DNA from: Myxococcales bacterium
Lineage (GTDB): Bacteria; Myxococcota_A; Polyangia; Fen-1088
DNA length: 60,353 bases
Direction: 5' to 3'
Assembly: GCA_025350815.1 (NCBI GenBank)
Contig: JANXXE010000049.1
Location: 1-60,353, forward strand
Part shown: piece after piece, positions 1 to 9,084 of the stretch
Numbering within the stretch: position 1 is the stretch's first letter
Layout of the letters: the number at the start of each line of letters is the position of its first letter
The notes under the pieces: generated by a model
What the model was told of the DNA's origin: nothing
Seen by the model: only the letters and a program-made list of their open reading frames with translations
The model's database searches: none
Made by a program: the position numbers and the translations under genes

Positions 1-907
1 TGTCCGCCAGGCGCAGCGTCGGGTGTCCGAACAAGCCCGCGACCACCCCAATCCCCCGATCCACCATGAAAACCAGCGCCACGAACGCCAGCAACATGGC
101 GCCCACGTTCAAAGCCAGTTGCAAGCCCTCGGCCGCACCCCGGGCGGCCGCGTCGATCACGTTGACGTCCAGCTTGGGAACGTCGACCCGCACGTGGCCC
201 ATGGTCTTCGGGACCTGCGTCTCGGGCACCATGATTTTCGCGATCAGAACGGCGGCCGGCGCGCTCATGAACGAGGCGGTCACCAGGTAGCCGGCGTCGA
301 TGCCCATCGCCACGTATGCAAAGAATACGGTCCCCGCGATGGTCGCCATCCCGGCGCTCATGACGGCGAACAGCTCGCTTTCCGTCATCGCGGCCACGTA
401 GGGGCGAATCAGCAGCGGCGCCTCTGTCATGCCCAGGAAGACATCACCCACCGTCGACAGCGCCTCGGCGCCCGAGATGTTCATGGCACGCGACAGGGCG
501 CGGGCCAGCAGCGACACCACCCGCTGCATGATGCCGAGGTGGTACAGGATGGCCATCACGCTGGCCACGAAGATGATGATCGGCAAGACCTTGATCGCGA
601 ACACGAAGCCAACCACCACGGGGGTCACGCCCTGCCCACCCGGCCCCGGGGTGGACACCATCGTCACCGCGGGCCAGTCGCCAAAAACGAAATGGACGCC
701 CGCGTTCGTGAACCCGATGAATGTGTCCGCAATGTCATTCATCAGGATGAAGAAACGCGCCCCGATGGGCGTGCGCAACACGATGATGGCGATGGCCACC
801 TGGATGCCCAGGCCCCAGGCAAAAATGCGGGCGTTGCACGCCAGTCGGCGGTTGGTCGAGGCCGCGAAGGCGATGCCCAGAAGGGCGATGACGCCAAGGA
901 TGCCCAT
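1..907 (-). CDS. CNT/NupC-family nucleoside transporter, C-terminus off the window
   Basis: Inner-membrane concentrative nucleoside transporter; members import nucleosides with protons or sodium. About 302 N-terminal residues are visible and the reading frame stays open to base 1, so the C-terminus is missing. The family hallmark is clear at about residue 160 (GMTEAPLLIRPY), followed by helices with TASFMSAPAAVLIAK, typical of the substrate-binding core. It begins with a hydrophobic helix. The ATG at 907 overlaps the TGA of the upstream membrane-protein gene by one base (TGATG), so the two are probably co-translated. The family call is firm; nucleoside specificity is inferred. Confidence 0.85.
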   Translation of the reverse strand, partial: MGILGVIALLGIAFAASTNRRLACNARIFAWGLGIQVAIAIIVLRTPIGARFFILMNDIADTFIGFTNAGVHFVFGDWPAVTMVSTPGPGGQGVTPVVVGFVFAIKVLPIIIFVASVMAILYHLGIMQRVVSLLARALSRAMNISGAEALSTVGDVFLGMTEAPLLIRPYVAAMTESELFAVMSAGMATIAGTVFFAYVAMGIDAGYLVTASFMSAPAAVLIAKIMVPETQVPKTMGHVRVDVPKLDVNVIDAAARGAAEGLQLALNVGAMLLAFVALVFMVDRGIGVVAGLFGHPTLRLAD

Positions 908-1356
908 CAGTCCGCGTCTATCACCAGTGGTGGTTTGTGAAAATACGTCCGCGCTCCGTTCAGAAAACGCAGCACCATCGGGCGGGTCAGCAGCTTGCGC
1001 TCGAGAACACGCTTGCCCGGAAAGTCGAGTAGGCTGAGCCCAATCAGAATGAACACCATCCCGGGACCAGGGACAAGCGGCAGCGCCATCAAGATCCCGA
1101 GCGGCAAGATCGCAAGACCCAGCACATTCTTGAACACCATCACGATCCCGTGCGCCACGGGATTGCGAGCGACCGGGGGCTTGGCGGCGGCGGTGTGGCT
1201 GAAATGGTCGACCGGCAACAACACCACCACGACAATACCCAGGGCCGAGGTCAACACCGTCCCCGCGACGATCACCAGCACCTGGCCGGCCAGGCCGATG
1301 CCTCCGAACATTCCGACCACCTTCCTGTAGAACTCGAGCACGCGCGTATATTGCAC
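907..1356 (-). CDS. Small PGPGW-type transmembrane protein
   Basis: Predicted protein of 149 residues with three to four hydrophobic segments. Near the C-terminus PLVPGPGMVFILIGL is followed by a basic stretch (FPGKRVLERKLL), the layout of the putative transmembrane PGPGW family (Trp of the motif is Met here). Function is unknown. The GTG at 1356 is chosen because a good Shine-Dalgarno (GGAGG) lies six bases upstream; a longer frame to 1461 reads like non-coding sequence. It is coupled to the nucleoside transporter downstream. Its start overlaps the likely start of the divergent FemAB-like gene by a few bases. Confidence 0.6.
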   Translation of the reverse strand: MQYTRVLEFYRKVVGMFGGIGLAGQVLVIVAGTVLTSALGIVVVVLLPVDHFSHTAAAKPPVARNPVAHGIVMVFKNVLGLAILPLGILMALPLVPGPGMVFILIGLSLLDFPGKRVLERKLLTRPMVLRFLNGARTYFHKPPLVIDAD

Positions 1357-2541
1357 CCCTCGCCTCCCAACATCGAGTGTCGCGTTGTCGAATCCGTCGA
1401 AGCCGTGCCCGCCGCCGACTGGGACGCCCTGGTCGATGCCAACGATCCCTTCGTTGAACACGCCTTCCTGGCGGCCCTGGAACGGTCAGGCACCGTTGGC
1501 GACGCAGCGGGTTGGCGCCCGCATTTCGTGCTGGCGCGCCAGTCGGGACGCCTGCTGGGCGCGGTGCCGCTGTACCTGAAGGACAACAGCTACGGCGAAT
1601 TCATCTTCGACTGGGCCTGGGCGAACGCCGCTCACCGCAACGGCCTTCGCTACTTCCCCAAGCTGGTGGCGGCCGTGCCTTTCACGCCGGCGACCGGCTC
1701 ACGTCTGCTGGTGCTGCCCGGGGCCGATCGCCCCGCCATCATCGCGGCACTGGTGGACGGCATGCGCAAGGTGGCGGCTGACACCGATGCGTCGTCCATC
1801 CATCTGCTGTTTTGCACTGACGACGAATCGACGCTGCTGGTCGAACAGGGATTCGACCGGCGGCTCAGCCTGCAGTTTCACTGGAACAACCGCCGCCCGG
1901 ATCCCTACCGCGACTTCGAGGACTACCTGTCCGCCTTTCGTTCACGGAACCGCAAGCAGGTTCGCAAGGAACGCGCGGTCGCGGCCGCCCACGGCCTGCG
2001 ATTTGCGACGTTGACGGGGCCCGAACTTTCAGACGCCGATTGGCGCGCACTTGAAGGCTTCTATCACGCGAACGCCGGCAAGCACGACGCCACGACCTAC
2101 CTGACGCCACAGTTCTTCGCGCAGGCGCGGAAGACCCTCGCCCACCGCGTGGTCGCGACGCTGGCGTACCGCGCGGATTCGCCCGCGCCGGTGGCGGGCG
2201 CGCTGAACTTCGAACGTGGTACGCACCTGTACGGCCGTTACTGGGGCTGCACGGAGGAACGTGAGATGCTGCACTTCGAGCTGTGCTACTACCGCCTCAT
2301 CGATCGGGCGATTTGTCGCGGGTACACCCACTTCGAGGCCGGCGCCCAGGGCGAACACAAGCTCAAGCGCGGTCTGCTTCCGTCGCTGACGTACAGTGCC
2401 CACTGGCTAAGACACGCCGACTTCGGGCGCGCCGTCCGCGGCTTCATCGCCGCCGAGGCCGAGGCGGTCAAGCAACAGGTGGCCGAGTACCAGGCGCTGT
2501 CTCCCTTCGCGCTGGCCGACTCTAGGGAGGCGAACCGCTAG
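1351..2541 (+). CDS. FemAB-like / GNAT-fold peptidogalycan-type protein (DUF482 family)
   Basis: About 396 residues resembling the FemAB_like (DUF482) family, often labelled peptidogalycan biosynthesis/recognition: tandem GNAT-fold domains thought to transfer acyl or aminoacyl groups, substrate unknown. Seen in the sequence: N-terminal PAADWDALV and FVEHAFLAALERSG, central SRNRKQVRKER, and C-terminal GRYWGC and HFEAGAQGEHKLKRG, which are conserved spots of the family. No ATG fits; the TTG at 1351 keeps the whole N-terminal domain, and GTG at 1405 is the alternative. No clear ribosome site supports either. An MFS carrier gene follows after 10 bases. Confidence 0.75.
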   Translation: MHPSPPNIECRVVESVEAVPAADWDALVDANDPFVEHAFLAALERSGTVGDAAGWRPHFVLARQSGRLLGAVPLYLKDNSYGEFIFDWAWANAAHRNGLRYFPKLVAAVPFTPATGSRLLVLPGADRPAIIAALVDGMRKVAADTDASSIHLLFCTDDESTLLVEQGFDRRLSLQFHWNNRRPDPYRDFEDYLSAFRSRNRKQVRKERAVAAAHGLRFATLTGPELSDADWRALEGFYHANAGKHDATTYLTPQFFAQARKTLAHRVVATLAYRADSPAPVAGALNFERGTHLYGRYWGCTEEREMLHFELCYYRLIDRAICRGYTHFEAGAQGEHKLKRGLLPSLTYSAHWLRHADFGRAVRGFIAAEAEAVKQQVAEYQALSPFALADSREANR

Positions 2542-2551
2542 ACCTCCGTCG

Positions 2552-3706
2552 ATGTTGCGCCCATTTTATTTTTGCTACTTCCTGGCAATGGCAGTCGCGT
2601 TGCCATTCTTTCCGTTGTACTTGCGCGATCTGGGGCTCACCGGTCAGCAGGTGTCGGTGGTGATGTCGATTGCGCCCTTTCTGCATCTGGGCGTCCCCCT
2701 GTGGTGGGGCTGGGTCGCCGATCGCACCCGCCGGACCGATCGTTTGCTGCAGCTGGCGTGCCTCGGCTCGTTCGTCTTTTACGGTCCTCTCATCTTCGTG
2801 CGCAGCATGCCTGCGCTGATGGTCGTGGTGGCGGCGCACCAGGCCTTCGCGGTGGCCATCAGCGGCCTGTCGGACACGCTGGCCCTCGATCGCGCGCGCC
2901 ACGGCGAGGACTATGGTCGCATCCGCGTTTGGGGATCGGTCAGCTTCATGCTGGCCTGCCTGCTGATTGCACCCGTGCTGGCAGCGCGCGGCCAGCGCCA
3001 CGGGGATCCCCTGGTTCCGATCCTGATGACCGCGTTCCTGGGTCTGACCTTCCTGTCGTCGCTGACCGTGCGTAGCAACGCCAGCCGTGAACGGCCCCAT
3101 GCGCGCGACGTCAGTGTTCTGCTGGCGGACAGACGCTTCCTGTTCCTCATCGTCGTCGCACCCGTGCACTGGGCGTGCTGCTCGCCCTATCACGCCTTCT
3201 TCGGCATCCTGCTGCGTGACCGGGGCCTGAGCGAGACGACCATCGGGCACGCCTTCGTGGTCAGCGTCGTGGGCGAGATGCTGGCGCTGTATTTCTTTCG
3301 CACCTTGCGCGAACGGTTTTCGTTGCCGACGCTGCTTGCGGTTTCGTTCGGCGCCTCGGCCCTGCGCTTCGTATTCACGGGTCTGGCGGTGTCCCCGGCC
3401 TGGCTTGTCGGCCTTCAGGCGGCACACGCGCTGACCTTCGGTCTGTACTGGGGCGCCGCACTTGCCTGGCTGGCCGAATGTGTGCCGCCCCAGCTGCGCG
3501 CGACCGGTCAGACGCTGTACACCGCGTGCACGCTGGGGATCGGTAACATCGTGGGCATGCTGGGGACAGGCGTCATATACGATCGCACCGGCAGCGCGGC
3601 GCCTGCGTACGTGCTGGCCGGATGCTTGGAGATCGTGCCCCTGGTGCTGGCCCTCAGCGTGGGGCGGCGCCTGGCACCGCGATATGACTTTTCGCGAGGC
3701 CTGTAG
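2552..3706 (+). CDS. MFS transporter, phenylpropionate-permease (HcaT/MFS_1-like) type
   Basis: A 384-residue, 12-helix major facilitator. The N-terminus (MLRPFYFCYFLAMAVALPFF), GWVADRTRR loop between helices 2 and 3, and YGRIRVWGSVSF around residue 125 match the MFS_1_like/HcaT subgroup, whose few known members carry phenylpropionate or sugars; the substrate here cannot be read. It starts 10 bases after the FemAB-like gene and ends 5 bases before the PLP-enzyme gene, so a three-gene transcript is likely. The carrier may serve the PLP enzyme, which is inference. Confidence 0.8.
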   Translation: MLRPFYFCYFLAMAVALPFFPLYLRDLGLTGQQVSVVMSIAPFLHLGVPLWWGWVADRTRRTDRLLQLACLGSFVFYGPLIFVRSMPALMVVVAAHQAFAVAISGLSDTLALDRARHGEDYGRIRVWGSVSFMLACLLIAPVLAARGQRHGDPLVPILMTAFLGLTFLSSLTVRSNASRERPHARDVSVLLADRRFLFLIVVAPVHWACCSPYHAFFGILLRDRGLSETTIGHAFVVSVVGEMLALYFFRTLRERFSLPTLLAVSFGASALRFVFTGLAVSPAWLVGLQAAHALTFGLYWGAALAWLAECVPPQLRATGQTLYTACTLGIGNIVGMLGTGVIYDRTGSAAPAYVLAGCLEIVPLVLALSVGRRLAPRYDFSRGL

Positions 3707-3711
3707 TAGCA

Positions 3712-4764
3712 ATGCATCCCACTGCCATGAACGTTCTCGACCTCGATACCCCTTCCATCTATGTCGATCTCGACGTCCTTGCCCGCAACATCCGCGAGAT
3801 GCAGGAGCGTTGCCGCACATGGAAAGTGGGCCTGCGCCCGCACACCAAGACGCACAAGATCGCGGAAATCGCCCGCATGCAGGTGGAAGCTGGGGCCATC
3901 GGGATCACCGTCGCGAAGGTCGGCGAGGCCGAGGTCATTCCGGGCGACGACGTTCTTATCGCCTATCCGTTGATGGCCCAGAAGATCCCGCGCCTGCGCG
4001 CGCTGGCCAGCACGGGCCGCCGCATCACCGTGGTCGTCGATTCTGTCGATGCCGCGCAGACCGTCGGCGACGTTGCTGGCACCCTGGTCGAGGTGGACGT
4101 CGGCATCGGTCGCTGTGGCGTCCAGTCGCCCGAGCAGGCCGTCACGGTGGCCAAGGCCTGCAAGAAATTTCGCGGCCTGTTTTTCTTTCCAAGCTGGCTG
4201 GACGAGCAAGGCTTTCGCAAGGCCGAACGCATCGTCGCCGACACATTGTCAGCCTTGAAGACCGCCGGCTTCGAGGCCGGGATTGTGTCGGGCGGATCGA
4301 CGCCGGGCGCGTCCATGACGCCGCTTATCCCCCACACCACCGAGATCCGCCCGGGCACCTACGTCTTTTACGACGCGAACAGCGTGCAGAACCATTTCGC
4401 CAAGCTCGAAGACTGCGCCCTGCGGGTTTTGGCCACGGTGGTCAGCACGTCGGTGAAAGACCAGTGCATCATCGACGGCGGCACGAAAACCTTCTCCAGT
4501 GACGCGACGATGAACTTCGGAACCTTCGGCCTGTTTCCCGGGCGGCCGTGGACAATGACGAAGATGAACGAGGAACACGGCTACGTCAGCATCGCCCACA
4601 ACAGCGACGGCGGCGAGGGCCCGAAGCCGAAAATCGGCGAGAAAGTCTGGGTGGTGCCGAGCCACGTGTGTTCCACCGTCAACATGCACGACGAGATCTT
4701 CTACGGCCGCGAAGGCCGCGTCGAAGGCTCGTGGAAGGTGACCGCCCGCGGGCGCGTCCGTTAG
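3712..4764 (+). CDS. D-serine dehydratase / D-threonine aldolase-family PLP enzyme (DSD1-like)
   Basis: A 350-residue alanine-racemase-fold enzyme with the D-Thr aldolase/D-Ser dehydratase C-terminal domain. The N-terminal DLDTPSIYVDLDVL and RPHTKTHK (Lys46 the likely Schiff-base lysine) are diagnostic. Near the C-terminus PSHVCSTVNMHD gives a His-x-Cys pair (about 318 and 320), the zinc-ligand pattern of eukaryote-type D-serine dehydratase; D-threonine aldolase has His-x-Asp. The reaction would be D-serine to pyruvate and ammonia through 2-aminoacrylate. ATG 3712 is used; ATG 3727 is also possible. The RidA and SDR genes converge on it from the other strand. Confidence 0.8.
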   Translation: MHPTAMNVLDLDTPSIYVDLDVLARNIREMQERCRTWKVGLRPHTKTHKIAEIARMQVEAGAIGITVAKVGEAEVIPGDDVLIAYPLMAQKIPRLRALASTGRRITVVVDSVDAAQTVGDVAGTLVEVDVGIGRCGVQSPEQAVTVAKACKKFRGLFFFPSWLDEQGFRKAERIVADTLSALKTAGFEAGIVSGGSTPGASMTPLIPHTTEIRPGTYVFYDANSVQNHFAKLEDCALRVLATVVSTSVKDQCIIDGGTKTFSSDATMNFGTFGLFPGRPWTMTKMNEEHGYVSIAHNSDGGEGPKPKIGEKVWVVPSHVCSTVNMHDEIFYGREGRVEGSWKVTARGRVR

Positions 4765-4768
4765 TTAG

Positions 4769-5500
4769 TTAATAGGTAGCCCGGCCGCCCGAGATGTCGT
4801 AGACCGCGCCGGTCGAAAAGCTGACCCGGTCCGACGCGAGAAAGGCCACCAACTCGGCGACCTCGTGGGGGCGGCCCAGGCGGTTCATCGGGATCTTGGA
4901 GACCAGCGCGGCCAGCACGTCGGGCGGGGTGGCCTTGTTCATTTCCGTCTCGATGACCGCCGGTGCAATGGCATTGACCAGCACGCCGCGGGTGGCCAGT
5001 TCCTTGCCCAGGCTCTTGGTCAACGCAATCACCGCGCCCTTCGAGGCCGAGTAGGCCGCGAGGTTGGCATTACCGTCCTTCCCCGCCATCGACGCGATGT
5101 TGACGATGCGGCCCCAGCCCGCCTGGATCATCGCCGGTATGGCAACGGCGCAGGGAATGAACGTTCCCATGACGTTGACATCCATCACCTTGCGAATCTC
5201 GTCGGTCGAAACTTCCCACGCCGGACGGGCGGCGCCCACGATGCCGGCTGAATTGACGAGGACGTTAACCGGTCCAAGGCGCGAGGTTGCCTGCGCGTGG
5301 GCGGCGCGCACCTGATCCTCACGCGTGACGTCGGCGACCAGACCCAGATGCCCCGGGCCCAGATCCCCCGCAGCGCGCGCGACCTGCTCGGCGTTCAGAT
5401 CAACCATCGCGCACAACACACCATCCGCTGCCAGACGCCGGGCGCACTCGTATCCCAGACCGCGCGCGCCCCCCGTGACGAAGGCAACCCTGGTTCGCAC
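4769..5500 (-). CDS. SDR-family NAD(P)-dependent oxidoreductase
   Basis: A 243-residue classical short-chain dehydrogenase. Visible: N-terminal cofactor motif VTGGARGLG, NSAG at about residue 85, catalytic Ser (NIASMAG) and YSASK, and the C-terminal LASDRVSFSTGAVYDISGG typical of FabG-like 3-oxoacyl or polyol dehydrogenases. Substrate unknown. The start is the GTG at 5500, whose G is shared with the ridA stop (TAGTG), so the genes are coupled. A longer frame to 5653 reads out of the ridA gene and is not used. It ends 4 bases from the stop of the convergent PLP-enzyme gene. Confidence 0.85.
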   Translation of the reverse strand: MRTRVAFVTGGARGLGYECARRLAADGVLCAMVDLNAEQVARAAGDLGPGHLGLVADVTREDQVRAAHAQATSRLGPVNVLVNSAGIVGAARPAWEVSTDEIRKVMDVNVMGTFIPCAVAIPAMIQAGWGRIVNIASMAGKDGNANLAAYSASKGAVIALTKSLGKELATRGVLVNAIAPAVIETEMNKATPPDVLAALVSKIPMNRLGRPHEVAELVAFLASDRVSFSTGAVYDISGGRATY

Positions 5501-5880
5501 TAGCCGGCCGCGATAGCGTCGATTTCGACAGAAATGCCCGACCCCAGCATGGCCTCGACCGTGGTGCGCGCGGGCCGAACGCCGGTGAAGAACGTCATAT
5601 ACACCTCGTTCATGGCCGCAAAGTCGGCGATGTCGACCAGGTAGACCGTGCACTTCACCACGCGGTCCATCGACGACCCGGCTGCCTCGACGATGGCCTT
5701 GATGTTGGACAACGTCAGTCGGACCTGATCGCGAATCGGGCCCAGCTGAAACGCGCCGGTCACCGGATCGATGGGCCCCTGCCCCGACACGAACACCAGT
5801 CCCGCGGCCTTCACGGCCTGCGAATAGGGGGCTTTCGGCGCGGGACCATTGGCGGTGCGAACTTCTTCAATGGCTTTCAT
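5500..5880 (-). CDS. ridA: RidA family enamine/imine deaminase
   Basis: A 126-residue RidA/YjgF/UK114 protein that hydrolyses reactive enamines and imines such as 2-aminoacrylate released by PLP dehydratases. Seen: APYSQAV near residue 18, VFVSGQGPIDP, and the C-terminal RPARTTVEA in which the first or second Arg is the conserved substrate carboxylate-binding residue. Length is normal. It overlaps the SDR gene by one base. Its neighbour on the opposite strand is a D-serine dehydratase-like enzyme, whose product would be a RidA substrate. Confidence 0.9.
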   Translation of the reverse strand: MKAIEEVRTANGPAPKAPYSQAVKAAGLVFVSGQGPIDPVTGAFQLGPIRDQVRLTLSNIKAIVEAAGSSMDRVVKCTVYLVDIADFAAMNEVYMTFFTGVRPARTTVEAMLGSGISVEIDAIAAG

Positions 5881-5892
5881 GTGAAAACGATA

Positions 5893-7008
5893 CTACGGGC
5901 CGCGATAACCACGCCAGGCCCACACCAGGGTCTCGGCCAAGGTGGCGTCCGACACCTTGCCGACGCAATGACCGGCTTCCTTCCCGAACACAAAGCGATA
6001 GTGATAGCCCTTGGCCCTGAGCGCGGCGGCCATTCGCTGGTTCGCCATGACCCAGTTGTGTTGCGTTTCCTCCGCGCGTGTCGCGCCGAGATCGGCGTCG
6101 TTCACGTTGATGAAGATGCGCAACGGCTTGCGTTCGGCGGCGGCCACCAGCGACAGTCCCGAATGGTATTCCCAGGCGCCCAACGGGTACGACGTTTCCT
6201 CGGCCGCGTCGTCATCCTGCTGATCCACGAACGTACCCGAATACGTGATCAGCCGACGAAACAGGTCGGGACGAAACCACCCCATGGTCAGCGCCGCGGC
6301 GCCGCCCGAACTGCATCCCATCGTCGCCCGCCCGTCCGGATCCTTCGTGAAGGCCAGGTGCGGATACGCAGCGCGAATCGTCGGATCAGCCAGCACGGCC
6401 GGCAAGACTTCGGTCTCGATGAAGCGGGCGTACCGATCCGACATCGTGTCGTATTCAAGACCTCGCTCGCTGCCCTTGCCATCGCCGCCTCCGTTGCCGA
6501 CCGAGATGGCAATGAATGCCGGCAACCGCCGGGCGGGATTCGTATTGGCGGTCAGATTGTCCATCGCCCGCTCGACGCTGTCTCGTCGCCGCGCCCCGTC
6601 CTGCAGGATCATGATGGGCGCGGCGGTGCCGTCCTCGTAGCGGGCGGGAATGTAGACATTCACCTGGCGAACAAACGCGTGCTGATTTTCCGGCTTCAGG
6701 GTCGCGTCCATGCCTGTAAAGATCTGACTTTTCGTCGAATCCATCATGAACGAAAAGTTCTGGCCAACTGGCGCCCCTTTCGCCGTCAGATCGTCCGACT
6801 TCGTATACGCCGGCCCCACCGTGAAATCCCCGTCACCCTCGGCGAGCGAATCCCGTGCGGGTACGGCGACGGGCAGCGCGACAACCGCCGGCGGCACAAC
6901 TGTTCCGGCCGTCCTCGTTCCGGCTGTCTTCGACGACGCGCAACCGACCACCAGCAGGAACAGCGGCACGGCCACTTTCATGACTTTCACGCGCCGTATT
7001 CTTTGCAT
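5893..7008 (-). CDS. Lipoprotein esterase, enterochelin-esterase (Esterase D) family
   Basis: A 371-residue alpha/beta hydrolase of the putative esterase/Fes type. An N-terminal signal ends in a lipobox (LVVGC), so it is probably anchored in a membrane. Catalytic residues: nucleophile in GCSSGG, acid in NVNDADLG, histidine in EAGHC. The oxyanion region VNVYIPARYEDGTAAPIMILQDG is typical of the family, which cleaves esters of siderophores or carbohydrates. The natural substrate is unknown. ATG 6981 would give a shorter, classic lipoprotein leader and is an equally good start. The frame ends 12 bases upstream of ridA's start. Confidence 0.8.
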   Translation of the reverse strand: MQRIRRVKVMKVAVPLFLLVVGCASSKTAGTRTAGTVVPPAVVALPVAVPARDSLAEGDGDFTVGPAYTKSDDLTAKGAPVGQNFSFMMDSTKSQIFTGMDATLKPENQHAFVRQVNVYIPARYEDGTAAPIMILQDGARRRDSVERAMDNLTANTNPARRLPAFIAISVGNGGGDGKGSERGLEYDTMSDRYARFIETEVLPAVLADPTIRAAYPHLAFTKDPDGRATMGCSSGGAAALTMGWFRPDLFRRLITYSGTFVDQQDDDAAEETSYPLGAWEYHSGLSLVAAAERKPLRIFINVNDADLGATRAEETQHNWVMANQRMAAALRAKGYHYRFVFGKEAGHCVGKVSDATLAETLVWAWRGYRGP

Positions 7009-7251
7009 GAATTCCGCAGAAGGCGGCCGACATTGTGCGGGCGGCTGTGGGTAACGACAAGACTGCCGGCCCTGTGAATGCGGGAATCCGAATCCGCGGT
7101 GATTGTCGTTTCAAGCGGTTTCAGACTCTCGGTGCCGCGGTGAATCAGATCCCAGCTTGCGAACCTGGTGTAGACTTGGCGCCTTCGGGGACGAGGTGCA
7201 TTGAGGGGTCCTGATGTTTAGGAACGGCTCACGCTTTTGCGAGGGGGACTC

Positions 7252-9084
7252 ATGAACGAACGGCGCAGTCACTCGGTCGCCACCGCGCACCCGCGCCGCT
7301 GGGCCCCCTTGTGTGGTCCTGCCCTGGTGACGCTGCTGGTGCTCGGATCCGCGTGTCAGGGCACGATTGGCGACAGCAGCGATCCCGGTGCCGGAGCGAC
7401 CACACCGAAGACAGCGGGCCCCGGCGGCGGCCAGGCCGGCAACGGACCCGGGGTGGGCACGGGGATGGGAACCGGCGGCTCGACGCCCCAGGGTCCCGGC
7501 GGCCCGACAGTCATTGGCCCCATTACCAGCTCGCCCACCGACACCGTTCGGCTGTCGCGTCTGTCGCACAAACAGTGGGAAAACACCGTCCGCGATCTGT
7601 TTCGCGTGTCGGTCTCGCCCGTCCTGGCATCGTCGTTCGTCACCGAACCAGTGCGCGGCACCTTCGACAACAACGGCGGCCTGATGGAAGTCTCGCCCAC
7701 GCTGTGGACCGACTACCAGCGCGCGGCCGAAACCGTCGCCGACACGGTCGTCAAAGATCCCAAGAAGCTGGCGGCGATCATGCCCGCCAACCTGCCGGCC
7801 GATCCCGCCGGTCAGGCCCGTGGCTTCATCGTCGGATTCGGCCTGCGCGCGTACCGACGGCCGCTGACGACCGCCGAGGTGGACCAGTACGTCGCCTTGT
7901 TCAACCAGGGCCCGAAACTGGTGGGCAGCGGCAACGCCTTTAATGATGGCGTCCAGTTGATGCTGATGGCGTTCTTGCAGTCGCCGCACTTCCTGTTTCG
8001 AACCGAGCTGTCGGGGGGCACCGCCGTCAACGGCAAAATTCCGCTGTCGGATTACGAAGTGGCGGCGAAACTTAGCTACGCCCTGGCAAGTTCGATGCCC
8101 GACGACATGCTGTTTGCGGCCGCGGCGGCCAAGCAACTGGGCAGCCGGGACGTGGTTCTCGAACATGCCCGGCGCCTGCTGATGACGCCCGCCGGGACAA
8201 AGACCGTCGAGGATTTCCACGCCCAGCTTCTGAACATGGGCCGCTACGATCAGATCACCAAGGACGTGGCCAGGTTCCCGCTTTTCCCGGCCGCCATGGG
8301 TGGCTTTGCGAAGACCGAAACGCTGGCCTTCGCTCGCGATGTGCTGCTGACCCGCGACAAGGGTCTGTCCGAGCTGTTCTTGGCGCCGTACACCTTCGTC
8401 AACAGCAAGCTTGGGGCGGTGTACGGACTGACCATGCCGGCGCCGCCCGCGATGGGAATGCCGGACCCGTTCGTGCGGGTCGACCTGGATCCCACGCAGC
8501 GGGCCGGCATACTGACGCAGCTTGGGTTCCTTGCGGCCTACGCCGACGGGTCGCAGCCGCAGACGATCTTGCGCGGCGCCTTCATCAACCGCGAGATTCT
8601 GTGCCAACCCTTGCCCCCCCCGCCGGACGCCTTCACGCTGCCCCCCGCGATGGGCAGGACCAACCGCCAGAGGGTGGAAAGCGCGACCAACGCAACGGCC
8701 TGCACGGGTTGCCACACGCGCCTCATCAACCCGCCTGGATTCGCACTTGAAGGCTACGACGCCATCGGCCACGTGCGGACGATGGACGGCACGCAAATGG
8801 TGGACACCACGGGCGTCTATACTTTCGACGGCGTCGAACGCAGCTTCAACGGTGGCGTCGAACTTTCGAAATGGATTGCGGGCAGTCACCAGGCGCACGA
8901 CTGCTACGCGCACCACTGGATGGAATACCTTTACGGTCGACTGGTCGACGGGGATTCGGACAAGAGCCTCAGCGGCCAGCTGGGCGCGCGATCGGTGCGC
9001 GGCGATTCGCTGCGATCACTGATACTGGAGATGGTGGCCACCGACACGTTCCTGACCCGGGCGCCCGCAAGGAGCAACCCATGA
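7252..9084 (+). CDS. DUF1592-domain lipoprotein with DUF1587/1595/1592/1588/1585 modules (copy 1)
   Basis: A 610-residue exported protein. The leader ends in LGSAC, a lipobox, and is followed by a Gly/Pro/Thr-rich linker to about residue 85. The modules follow in the usual order: LSHKQWENTVRDLF (DUF1587), YRRPLTTAEVDQYVALF (DUF1595), LQSPHFLFRTEL (DUF1592), the heme-like CTGCH with NPPGFALEGYDAIG (DUF1588), and a C-terminal GDSLRSLILEM (DUF1585). These families are abundant in Planctomycetes and Myxococcota and have no established biochemistry. ATG 7252 has a GAGGGGG ribosome site five bases upstream. It shares ATGA with the DUF1552 gene. Unlike the second copy it has no N-terminal PSCyt1 cytochrome. 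Confidence 0.88.
   Translation: MNERRSHSVATAHPRRWAPLCGPALVTLLVLGSACQGTIGDSSDPGAGATTPKTAGPGGGQAGNGPGVGTGMGTGGSTPQGPGGPTVIGPITSSPTDTVRLSRLSHKQWENTVRDLFRVSVSPVLASSFVTEPVRGTFDNNGGLMEVSPTLWTDYQRAAETVADTVVKDPKKLAAIMPANLPADPAGQARGFIVGFGLRAYRRPLTTAEVDQYVALFNQGPKLVGSGNAFNDGVQLMLMAFLQSPHFLFRTELSGGTAVNGKIPLSDYEVAAKLSYALASSMPDDMLFAAAAAKQLGSRDVVLEHARRLLMTPAGTKTVEDFHAQLLNMGRYDQITKDVARFPLFPAAMGGFAKTETLAFARDVLLTRDKGLSELFLAPYTFVNSKLGAVYGLTMPAPPAMGMPDPFVRVDLDPTQRAGILTQLGFLAAYADGSQPQTILRGAFINREILCQPLPPPPDAFTLPPAMGRTNRQRVESATNATACTGCHTRLINPPGFALEGYDAIGHVRTMDGTQMVDTTGVYTFDGVERSFNGGVELSKWIAGSHQAHDCYAHHWMEYLYGRLVDGDSDKSLSGQLGARSVRGDSLRSLILEMVATDTFLTRAPARSNP

Noticed and set aside
23-940. Long plus-strand frame opposite the nucleoside transporter
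   Set aside because: His/Arg/Gly-rich antisense shadow with no family resemblance; the minus strand encodes a clear NupC-like protein.
2522-3820. 432-codon minus-strand frame
   Set aside because: Shadow of the MFS gene; Gln/Arg/His-rich translation is typical of antisense frames in high-GC DNA.
7111-8916. 601-codon minus-strand frame opposite the DUF1592 gene
   Set aside because: Composition is that of an antisense frame, and the plus-strand gene has a ribosome site and family motifs.
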